A stretch of 8,585 nt of DNA, taken from DASRAJ01 sp039920305 (lineage in GTDB: Bacteria > Bacteroidota > Bacteroidia > Chitinophagales > UBA10324). Each line of letters starts with the position of its first letter. Positions within the stretch are counted from its first letter, which is position 1. A model generated the notes under the pieces. It made no database searches. It was not told the DNA's origin and saw nothing but the letters and a program-made list of their open reading frames with translations. Shown one piece after another: positions 1 to 6,151 of this stretch. Where the stretch lies: assembly GCA_039920305.1 (NCBI GenBank), contig JBDSEA010000075.1, forward strand, positions 1-8,585, written 5' to 3'. The position numbers and the translations under genes are program-made.

Positions 1-126
1 AATTTTTTTACTGCCCGCAGCATGGATGTGTTCATTGTTAAGCTCAGGAAGTTTTTAAAAGACGATCCTAAAACGGAGATTGTTAATATTCATGGGAATG
101 GTTACAGGCTGGTTGTTACAGCGTAA
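1..126 (+). CDS. Response regulator, C-terminal end (OmpR/PhoB winged-helix DNA-binding domain), partial
   Basis: This is the last 41 codons of a gene that enters from the left edge, ending at TAA 124-126. The translated tail contains ARSMDVFIVKLRKFLKDD followed by IVNIHGNGYRLVV. That is the recognition helix and the C-terminal beta-hairpin wing of a Trans_reg_C (OmpR/PhoB) domain. In this family the R-S-x-D-V-x-I-x-x-L-R-K helix contacts the DNA major groove and the G-x-G-Y/F-x-L strand closes the wing. The receiver domain with its phosphorylated aspartate lies outside the window, so neither the partner kinase nor the regulon can be named. The gene converges on the adenine deaminase gene with 16 bp between the stop codons and no obvious hairpin terminator there. 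The fold assignment is firm; the role is known only as a two-component transcription factor. Confidence 0.88.
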   Translation, partial: NFFTARSMDVFIVKLRKFLKDDPKTEIVNIHGNGYRLVVTA

Positions 127-142
127 AGCCACGAGATTATTT

Positions 143-1816
143 TCAGACGATCAGAGAAATAAATTCAAATCTTTCCCCGTCAAACAAGCCTTTGTCGCTC
201 AGCTTAAGCTGAGGTATTACAAGCAATGCCATAAAGGACAGGGTCATAAAGGGAGCATGGAGCGATGAGCCCATTTGCCTGACTGTTGAATCAATATGGG
301 AATAAGCCTCTGCTACCTTGTAAATATCTTCATCCGACATGAGCCCGGCAACCGGGAGGGGTAAAATTTCTTCGTCACTTTCAGTTACTGCGGCAAGGCC
401 ACCCTTTGACCGGATGATCAGATTTACTGCCCGGGAGATCATTTCATCACTCACACCTACTGAAAGAATGTTATGTGAATCATGACCTACACTCGATGCA
501 ATCGCTCCTCCACGTAAGCCGAAATTTTTAATAAACGCAACTGCAGGTTTGGCATCTGAATACCGGTTTACAACGGTGAATTTCAGAATATCATTTTCAA
601 TATCAGCATTCAGCCCATGATTACTAAGCAGCTTATCAAGAGGATGAAAAAAAGTTTTTGTGGTAAGCTGACCATCTATTGCCTCAATTACGCGAACCTT
701 CTTTTCAGGGGAAGTTTCATTATAAGGTAAAGAAAAATCTGCCGCTGATTTCAGGGTGCATTTAAAATTATTAATTGCGGAAGTTGCCATTCTGCTGATA
801 AAGCTTTGCCCTTCCTCAGCAATCAACTCCCCACACACAACCGTTCTGAGTACATTAAATTTAGTAAAATTATCAATCACAATAAAATCTGCAGAATCAC
901 CCAAACGCAGCAAGCCACATTCAAGTTTGTAATGCAGAACAGGGTTGAGTGTAACTGCGCGCAGCACGTTCCACATATCGCAGCCATGATTTAAAGCGCG
1001 GATCACCAGTTCATTCATGTGACCCTTCACGAGATCATCAGGATGCTTATCATCAGAACAAAACATGATCATGTCCGGAAATTCATCGAGCAGGGAAATG
1101 AGGGCTTCAAAGTTTTTTGCAGCACTGCCCTCCCGGATCAGAATTTTCATTCCATGCTGCAATTTCCATTTTGCTTCATCATAAGTGGTGCATTCATGAT
1201 CAGTAGAAATACCGGCATTGATATATTTCACTGCAGCATTACCCTTTAATCCAGGGGCATGGCCATCCACTGGCTTTTGTAGTTTTTTTGCCGCAGATAT
1301 TTTTTTCATCACTTCCCTGTCATCCGATAAAACTCCCGGGTAATTCATCATTTCCGAGAGATAATGAAATTCATTACGCTGTAAAATTTCCCCAATTGCT
1401 GTGGAATCAATTACTACCCCGGCTGTTTCAAAATTGCTTGCCGGCACGCATGAAGGGGCTCCGAAGTTGAAATAGAATGGAACCTTATTCCCGCTTGTGA
1501 GCATAAAATCAATCCCGGCAATCCCCAGCACGTTGGCAATTTCATGTGGATCGGAAACAGTACCCACAGTTCCATGTGTTACTGCAATGCGTGCAAACTC
1601 AGCGGGAACAACCATGCTGCTTTCAATGTGCACATGGGCATCAATAAGACCGGGGAGAACGAAGTGATCAGCCCTGGTATGGCTTTGAGAATGAACGGAT
1701 TTGATTTTACCGCTTTCGATTTCTATCCTTCCGGGAAATATTTTCTTACCGATCACATCTACTATATTTCCCTCCACCACCCGCGGAGCCGCAGATATTT
1801 TTGATGATAAATTCAT
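143..1816 (-). CDS. ade: Adenine deaminase
   Basis: Adenine deaminase of the amidohydrolase superfamily (ADE/YicP/AdeC type) converts adenine to hypoxanthine and ammonia for purine salvage, in the cytoplasm. At 557 residues it is close to the usual 570-590 and looks complete. Visible motifs in order are HVHIESS (61-67, metal-binding His-x-His and Glu), SDPHEIANVLG (88-98), YLSEMMNYPGV (152-162), DGHAPGL (184-190), STDHE (204-208), FCSDDKHPDDL (252-262) and, in the C-terminal domain, SVGHDSHN (442-449). The end, KLSDKGLFDGERFEF, matches the normal family C-terminus. The start is ATG at 1814-1816; its ATGA overlaps the TGA of the upstream gene by 4 bp, which implies translational coupling. No Shine-Dalgarno sequence is evident. 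Related amidohydrolases act on other substrates, but this motif set is specific to ADE. Regulation would come from the promoter of the upstream gene. Confidence 0.95.
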   Translation of the reverse strand: MNLSSKISAAPRVVEGNIVDVIGKKIFPGRIEIESGKIKSVHSQSHTRADHFVLPGLIDAHVHIESSMVVPAEFARIAVTHGTVGTVSDPHEIANVLGIAGIDFMLTSGNKVPFYFNFGAPSCVPASNFETAGVVIDSTAIGEILQRNEFHYLSEMMNYPGVLSDDREVMKKISAAKKLQKPVDGHAPGLKGNAAVKYINAGISTDHECTTYDEAKWKLQHGMKILIREGSAAKNFEALISLLDEFPDMIMFCSDDKHPDDLVKGHMNELVIRALNHGCDMWNVLRAVTLNPVLHYKLECGLLRLGDSADFIVIDNFTKFNVLRTVVCGELIAEEGQSFISRMATSAINNFKCTLKSAADFSLPYNETSPEKKVRVIEAIDGQLTTKTFFHPLDKLLSNHGLNADIENDILKFTVVNRYSDAKPAVAFIKNFGLRGGAIASSVGHDSHNILSVGVSDEMISRAVNLIIRSKGGLAAVTESDEEILPLPVAGLMSDEDIYKVAEAYSHIDSTVRQMGSSLHAPFMTLSFMALLVIPQLKLSDKGLFDGERFEFISLIV

Positions 1817-2775
1817 CTTTGCAATTTCGGATATTCATGCCGCAACTCAGCAGGAACTGTATCTGCCGGGGCTGGTGGCTCACGAAAAATTACCTGCGGA
1901 AATAATTTTGTTTCGAAACCTTCAAAATCTTTTGCCCATTCCTTATGATTATAAACACAAACGGGCAAACACACTGAGCAATAATCATACTTTGCAAAAT
2001 AAGGAAAGCATTTGCCTGTGTCAATCTGATACCGGTCATTGCCTAGATGATCTTTTCCCGCCTCCGGGCTCCTGTGATCCGGAATGGCTTTCGCAGGGCA
2101 ATATATTCTGCACGCTTTACATTTATCACAAAATGCCGCGATGCCGGCATCGATGGGATGATCAATTTGCATGGGGATGGAAGTGATCACGCTTCCCATT
2201 CTAAACAATGGACCGAGCTTTGGGTTGATGATTGAGCCATGCCTTCCCAATTCACCAAAGCCAGCCTTCAGGCCAATTGGTATGTGAAGAATATCACTGT
2301 CACCTATCGGATGCTCTACCTTACAAGTGTAGCCGATTGAGCGGATATAAGCCGCCAGCTTTATTACCGTTTCACCAAGCGTGTAATAAATCCGCAGGCA
2401 TTCAATAGCAGAAGCAGGGGAGGGAACTACCTGAAATTCTTTCCACTTCATCCGCTGTCCGACTGCAATCGCAAATTTTTCATTTACCGTTTTTCCTTTG
2501 TAAATATCGGAAGGCTCAATCTCACAGATGCCCACGATATCTGCTCCGAACTCCAGTGCTTTTTCCTTTAACAGTCCTGAAGCTTCTTCTGCACTGTTGA
2601 ATTCCAGTTTTTCATTAGCGGTTTCACCATTAAACCTTTTATACTGATCATCATAAATCTTACGCAGGTACTCGTTTACCTCTTCAATGCTGATGCTCCT
2701 TCCACCCACGTCATTATACCAATCGTTCCATGAAAAGGCAGGAGGTGAGGCTGGAGATGCTGAGATAGTGTGCAT
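1813..2775 (-). CDS. Reductive-dehalogenase-like / QueG-like double [4Fe-4S] protein
   Basis: A 320-residue soluble iron-sulfur protein of unknown substrate. Residues 216-226 carry C-x2-C-x2-C-x3-C-P (CDKCKACRIYCP), a typical 4Fe-4S site. A second set, C256-x9-C266-x2-C269-x3-C273, is followed by V rather than the usual P. Upstream, GFGELGRHGSIINPKLGPLF (172-191) and the run LGETVIKLAAYIRSIGYTC (133-151) resemble the region before the clusters in reductive dehalogenases (RdhA) and epoxyqueuosine reductases (QueG), families that use cobalamin with two such clusters. It is shorter than respiratory RdhA (about 450-500 residues) and has no Tat signal or membrane anchor partner, so it is probably cytoplasmic. 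It is not a standard QueG. It is the first gene of a two-gene operon and overlaps ade by 4 bp. Cobalamin binding and dehalogenation are inferences only; the clusters are seen directly. Confidence 0.75.
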   Translation of the reverse strand: MHTISASPASPPAFSWNDWYNDVGGRSISIEEVNEYLRKIYDDQYKRFNGETANEKLEFNSAEEASGLLKEKALEFGADIVGICEIEPSDIYKGKTVNEKFAIAVGQRMKWKEFQVVPSPASAIECLRIYYTLGETVIKLAAYIRSIGYTCKVEHPIGDSDILHIPIGLKAGFGELGRHGSIINPKLGPLFRMGSVITSIPMQIDHPIDAGIAAFCDKCKACRIYCPAKAIPDHRSPEAGKDHLGNDRYQIDTGKCFPYFAKYDYCSVCLPVCVYNHKEWAKDFEGFETKLFPQVIFREPPAPADTVPAELRHEYPKLQR

Positions 2776-2803
2776 AATAAGGTATTAAACCGGCGGTAAA
2801 GTT

Positions 2804-2819
2804 CTGACTATTGCGTCAG
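2804..2819. promoter_or_regulatory. Operator-like inverted repeat in the divergent intergenic region
   Basis: CTGAC (2804-2808) and GTCAG (2815-2819) form a perfect 5-bp inverted repeat around a 6-bp spacer (CTGACTATTGCGTCAG). It lies between the minus-strand operon and the MFS gene and covers the candidate -33 TTG of the MFS promoter. Its size and place suit a dimeric repressor site, but five-base arms also occur by chance, and no regulator gene is next to it. Confidence 0.25.
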
Positions 2820-2842
2820 CGCAGGAAATTCTTTTATCATTG
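2811..2842 (+). promoter_or_regulatory. Candidate Bacteroidota-type promoter for the MFS gene
   Basis: TTG at 2811-2813, a 21-bp spacer, then TATCATTG at 2835-2842. The latter matches the Bacteroidota -7 consensus TAnnTTTG with one mismatch. Transcription would begin about 6-8 bases before the ATG at 2855, giving a very short leader. If correct, the TTG codon at 2840 lies within the promoter and cannot be the start of translation. Confidence 0.4.
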
Positions 2843-2854
2843 CGGAAAATTATC

Positions 2855-4102
2855 ATGGCAGGCAAGCGCCAGGCTGCTCTCAGTTTCATTTTTATCACCT
2901 TACTGATTGATGTTACAGGATTCGGGATCATTATTCCTGTAATGCCCAGGCTAATCAGTGAATTGATTCATGGTAGCATAACTGATGCGGCACGTTATGG
3001 TGGCTGGCTCATGTTTTCTTTCGCCGTGATGCAATTTCTTTTTGCACCTGTGCTGGGAAATCTGAGTGATCAATTCGGACGAAGACCGGTATTGCTCATC
3101 GCATTGCTTGGTTTTGGAATTGATTACCTGATTATTGCATTTGCACCCACAATTGCATGGCTTTTCATTGGAAGGTTGCTGGCAGGAATTACCGGAGCGA
3201 GCTTTACCACAGCAACGGCCTATATTGCGGATATCACTCCACCGGGAAAACGTGCGCAGAATTTCGGAATGATAGGTGTTGCCTTTGGACTGGGTTTTAT
3301 CATCGGCCCTGCCATGGGAGGGCTGCTCGGAACTTTTGGATCCCGCATTCCTTTTTTCGCAGCGGCATCGGTCACCTTCTTAAATTTCCTTTACGGTTAT
3401 TTCATTCTTCCCGAATCATTAAAAGCAGAGAATCGCCGCAAATTCGACTGGAAGCGTGCGAATGCTTTGGGATCATTATTTCACATTAAAAAATATCCCT
3501 TAATAACCGGATTGGCAGGTTCAATTGTTTGTATTTACATCGCAGCTCACGCTGTACAAAGCACGTGGAGTTTTTTTACAATAAACCAGTTTCACTGGTC
3601 CTCAGCCATGGTCGGTTATTCACTGGCGGTTGTAGGATTATTGGTTGCCATTGTACAAGGTGGTCTCATCAGAATAATCATTCCGCGCTTCGGACAAAAA
3701 CGATCGGTATACATTGGGCTCGTTCTATACACCATTGGCTTTTTACTCTTTGCATTTGCAGGCAAAAGCTGGATGATGTTTGCATTTCTCATACCGTATT
3801 GCCTGGGAGGAATTGCCGGGCCAGCCTTGCAGGGAATCATATCATCTCAGGTTCCCTCAAACGAACAGGGGGAGTTGCAGGGAACACTCACGAGCTTAAT
3901 AAGCTTAACGTCGATCATAGGACCACCCATGATGACCATGTTGTTTTCATATTTTGCTTCTCATCAGTCACCTGTTTATTTCCCCGGAGCGGCATTTATG
4001 ACGGGAGCAGTTCTTACCGTATTAAGTCTGGTGATTGCGCTGATATCTTTAGACGGATATCCTCATCATCACCCTGAAAAGTCAGTTCCAGAAATTGGGT
4101 AA
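2855..4102 (+). CDS. MFS exporter, TCR/Tet family (DHA1)
   Basis: A 415-residue inner-membrane drug/H+ antiporter-type protein of the major facilitator superfamily with about 12 hydrophobic helices. It follows TetA closely: LIDVTGFGIIIPVMP in helix 1 (17-31), motif A GNLSDQFGRRPVL in loop 2-3 (68-80), GIDYLIIAF in helix 3 (88-96), GRLLAGITGA (106-115), GLGFIIGPAMGG (145-156, motif C region) and PALQGIISSQVP (323-334) in the C-terminal half. D19, D72 and D90 correspond to TetA aspartates, but the third intramembrane aspartate (D285 of TetA(B)) aligns with Y292, so tetracycline export should not be assumed. The start is ATG 2855. An in-frame TTG at 2840 would add five residues, but it lies in a promoter candidate. 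No TetR-type regulator is adjacent. The substrate is unknown. Confidence 0.88.
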   Translation: MAGKRQAALSFIFITLLIDVTGFGIIIPVMPRLISELIHGSITDAARYGGWLMFSFAVMQFLFAPVLGNLSDQFGRRPVLLIALLGFGIDYLIIAFAPTIAWLFIGRLLAGITGASFTTATAYIADITPPGKRAQNFGMIGVAFGLGFIIGPAMGGLLGTFGSRIPFFAAASVTFLNFLYGYFILPESLKAENRRKFDWKRANALGSLFHIKKYPLITGLAGSIVCIYIAAHAVQSTWSFFTINQFHWSSAMVGYSLAVVGLLVAIVQGGLIRIIIPRFGQKRSVYIGLVLYTIGFLLFAFAGKSWMMFAFLIPYCLGGIAGPALQGIISSQVPSNEQGELQGTLTSLISLTSIIGPPMMTMLFSYFASHQSPVYFPGAAFMTGAVLTVLSLVIALISLDGYPHHHPEKSVPEIG

Positions 4103-4109
4103 ACGCGGA

Positions 4110-4838
4110 TTAAATAGCAACCGGCAATTTTTTTTGTTTAGTTTTATGAATAGACAGGAAAATACTGATAATGGAAGTAAGAATCAGCAGCTCCCCTCCA
4201 ATAAATAAGGTCCAGTTGAAAGATTGTGGAATGTAGCCTGAAATCTCATAGAACATTTCATGCTCACTTACGGGTGTCCAGATCACATATCTGCCATTCA
4301 TATAACGGAGATAATCCCAGATGAAAGAGAAGATAATAATAAATGCACCGGCAATTAAAAGCAACCATTGCGATAAATTTACCCGGACATGCTGTTCTTT
4401 TTCTGCGGCGATAATGATGATCATGGTAAGAATAATCATGGAAAATGAAACAATACACGGTGCAATCACAGGACCTACCCACGGCACCGGAATCAGGAAT
4501 AGAATATCCCACGTGAAAAATGATTCAGGCCAGTCAAGAATGAGCTTCAGAAAAACGTAATAAAAAAGATCCCATACGGCGAAGGAGTAAATGAAGAATG
4601 AGAATCGCTGAGCCTTATTCCGGCCTGCAAGTATCCCGATACTCCCAAGCATAATCAATGTTGCGGCTTCCCGTATCAGTTCAGTCAAAGCCATTTTGTG
4701 CGGCATCAAAACCAGTGGAAACCGAAAGCCATCAGGGTAATACAATTCGCGCAGATAAATAACAACGGCGGATTCAAGAAAGCCCATTGCGATACTGAAA
4801 AATGTAAGCCACAGCAGAGATCGGCGTAGATGATGCAT
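4110..4838 (-). CDS. Conserved six-helix membrane protein of unknown function
   Basis: A 242-residue integral membrane protein with about six hydrophobic helices, near residues 8-28, 52-71, 78-100, 117-146, 155-175 and 208-230. I do not recognise a named family. Several stretches look conserved for a functional reason: ESAVVIYLRELYYP (22-35, an acidic residue within helix 1 followed by charged residues), REAATLIML (56-64), FAVWDLFYYVFLKL (86-99), WPESFFTWD (103-111) and LIPVPWVGPVIAP (115-127). The acidic, Trp- and Pro-rich segment between helices 3 and 4 could form a re-entrant loop or a binding site. The C-terminus ends with a basic run (HKTKQKK). There is no signal peptide beyond helix 1. 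It stands alone, converging on the MFS gene with 7 bp between stop codons and divergent from the GH113 lipoprotein gene. I recall similar unannotated proteins from other bacteria but cannot confirm this here. Confidence 0.8.
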   Translation of the reverse strand: MHHLRRSLLWLTFFSIAMGFLESAVVIYLRELYYPDGFRFPLVLMPHKMALTELIREAATLIMLGSIGILAGRNKAQRFSFFIYSFAVWDLFYYVFLKLILDWPESFFTWDILFLIPVPWVGPVIAPCIVSFSMIILTMIIIIAAEKEQHVRVNLSQWLLLIAGAFIIIFSFIWDYLRYMNGRYVIWTPVSEHEMFYEISGYIPQSFNWTLFIGGELLILTSIISIFLSIHKTKQKKLPVAI

Positions 4839-4870
4839 GCTTCGATTTTAAAACAAGCAAATAACCTGAT

Positions 4871-4878
4871 TAAAATTG
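4871..4878 (+). promoter_or_regulatory. Possible -7 promoter element for the GH113 gene
   Basis: TAAAATTG at 4871-4878 matches TAnnTTTG with one mismatch, at the same position as in the MFS promoter candidate. No matching -33 TTG lies at the right distance upstream, so support is weak. The whole 62-bp divergent spacer (4839-4900) is AT-rich. Confidence 0.2.
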
Positions 4879-4900
4879 CAAATTTGAATCGTAAAAATTT

Positions 4901-5947
4901 ATGGGCAACTTCGCTGCAATGAAATTTATAATTTCCTTACTTATTGTGATTACAGGCTGCAGGGCACCTGCTTCAGCCCCAGAGCAAAAGGTAATGATCA
5001 CAGCAGATACTTCTTCTGACAAAATCAACGGAATCAGCATCACCGCATCAAGGAAAGTATTGCAGGAGGACTTACTGGACACGATTTGTGCGGTAAGTGC
5101 GAATTATATATGCTTGTTACCGTTCGCTTTTGTTCCTGATAACTCCGCAAGAGTAATATTCAATTCCGGATTTCAAGACTGGGGGGAAAGCCCTCAGGGC
5201 GTTGCTGATTGTATTCGCATGGCACATCAATATAAGTTAAAAGTGATGGTGAAGCCCCAGCTCTGGATACACCAGGGTAAATTCACTGGAGAGCTTATGT
5301 TCAAAAATGAAAGTGAATGGAATGCATTTGAGCAGGATTATACGAATTATATATTTTCCTTCCTCAATGTTGCTCAGGAAATGCAGGCAGAAATATTCTG
5401 TGTTGGAACGGAACTCGAAAGTTTTGTGAAGCACCGTCCGCAATACTGGACCTGGCTGATTGATACTGCAAGAAAATCTTTTGATGGAAAATTAACCTAC
5501 GCTGAAAACTGGGATTGCTATAATCAGTTTCCCTTATGGGAAAAACTGGATTATATAGGTGTTAGCTCTTATTTTCCGCTTAGCATAACCCTTACAGCAT
5601 CAGTGGAAGAATTGAAAAGAGCATGGGTGCAATATGTTTCTGAGTTAAGGAGATTAGCTGATCAGAAAAAGAAGCTTGTGCTCTTCACCGAATATGGTTA
5701 CCGGAGTATTGACGCGTGTACTTCTCAGCCATGGGATGCATATTCAGAATCACCGCCTAATAATCTTGCACAGGAAAATGCCTATACAGCATTGTATGAA
5801 ACTTTCTGGGATAAATCATGGTTTTCGGGAGGATTTTCCTGGAAATGGTTTGATGCAAACACTCATCATGATGTACCTGTTGAAACTGATTATACTCCAC
5901 AAGGTAAGCCTGCCCTGAAAGTTTTGGAGCAATGGTACTCCAGGTAG
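4901..5947 (+). CDS. GH113-like glycoside hydrolase, lipoprotein (beta-mannanase-type TIM barrel)
   Basis: A 348-residue exported glycosidase resembling family GH113, whose characterised members cleave beta-1,4-mannan with retention of configuration. It starts with a lipoprotein signal: hydrophobic FIISLLIVITGC with the lipid-bearing cysteine at C20. The ATG at 4919 (residue 7, MKF...) is an equally plausible start but gives a short 13-residue signal. The barrel contains GFQDWGESPQG (90-100), VMVKPQLWIH (115-124), VGTELESF (168-175), YIGVSSYFPLS (218-228), LVLFTEYGYRS (259-269) and GFSWKWF (311-317). By family analogy E171 is the acid/base and E264 the nucleophile. The residues after the cysteine (RAPASAPEQ) lack the acidic surface-export signal of Bacteroidota lipoproteins, so a periplasm-facing location is likely. 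No SusC/SusD or other glycosidase gene is nearby. The substrate is inferred from the family. Confidence 0.82.
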   Translation: MGNFAAMKFIISLLIVITGCRAPASAPEQKVMITADTSSDKINGISITASRKVLQEDLLDTICAVSANYICLLPFAFVPDNSARVIFNSGFQDWGESPQGVADCIRMAHQYKLKVMVKPQLWIHQGKFTGELMFKNESEWNAFEQDYTNYIFSFLNVAQEMQAEIFCVGTELESFVKHRPQYWTWLIDTARKSFDGKLTYAENWDCYNQFPLWEKLDYIGVSSYFPLSITLTASVEELKRAWVQYVSELRRLADQKKKLVLFTEYGYRSIDACTSQPWDAYSESPPNNLAQENAYTALYETFWDKSWFSGGFSWKWFDANTHHDVPVETDYTPQGKPALKVLEQWYSR

Positions 5948-5982
5948 CCATGATTGGTTGTATGATGGCTTGTTTCGCAGCC

Positions 5983-6009
5983 GGGAAGTGATCGCTGAGG
6001 TTTCCCTTT
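5983..6009 (+). terminator. Weak candidate terminator after the GH113 gene
   Basis: GGGAA (5983-5987) can pair with TTCCC (6002-6006), closing a 14-base loop and followed by TTT. The stem is short and the T-run minimal, so this is a tentative call based on its position 35 bp after the stop codon. Confidence 0.2.
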
Positions 6010-6103
6010 AAAGTGTCAATTCATGATGAAGATATTTATTTTCAAATTTTCGTTGTTGCAGGAATCCTCAGGGCAGATATAAAACCCCAAAGCTCAATAA
6101 GTA

Positions 6104-6135
6104 TTGATCATAAATGATGGTACTCATTAACTTCG
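6104..6135 (+). promoter_or_regulatory. Candidate Bacteroidota-type promoter for valS
   Basis: TTG at 6104-6106, a 21-bp spacer, and TAACTTCG at 6128-6135, which matches TAnnTTTG with one mismatch. The element ends 16 bp before the valS ATG. Spacing is identical to the candidate in front of the MFS gene, and both predict a short leader. Confidence 0.4.
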
Positions 6136-6151
6136 CCCCGCACCAGTAAAA

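Larger units (their letters stand above)
5948..6151. other. Intergenic spacer before valS
   Basis: Two hundred and four bases without a convincing gene. It holds a weak hairpin (5983-6009) near the GH113 stop, a 19-codon open frame at 6023-6082 with no support, and a promoter candidate at 6104-6135. No tRNA or T-box-like leader was seen. Confidence 0.7.

Noticed and set aside
127..142. Bidirectional terminator between the response regulator and ade
   Set aside because: The 16-bp gap has no inverted repeat able to form a stable stem.
1701..2186. 161-codon plus-strand open frame opposite ade and the iron-sulfur gene
   Set aside because: It is antisense to two well-supported genes, and its translation shows no recognisable domain; it is a shadow frame.
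2840..2854. TTG start extending the MFS protein by five residues
   Set aside because: The ATG at 2855 gives a normal Tet-family N-terminus, and the TTG falls inside the candidate -7 promoter element.
3529..4077. 182-codon open frame within the MFS gene in another frame
   Set aside because: It overlaps a clear transporter gene entirely, and its translation is rich in His, Cys and Arg, as expected of an out-of-frame reading.
4103..4109. Terminator between the convergent MFS and membrane-protein genes
   Set aside because: Only 7 bp separate the stop codons and I see no hairpin spanning them.
4857..4882. Reverse-strand TTTG pair as -33/-7 promoter of the membrane-protein gene
   Set aside because: The second box lacks the TA at the required position, and the two TTTG elements are about 6 bp too close for the consensus.
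6023..6082. 19-codon open frame starting ATGATGAAG in the spacer before valS, a possible leader peptide
   Set aside because: It is too short, has no ribosome binding site, has no run of valine codons to suggest attenuation, and lies upstream of the likely valS promoter.
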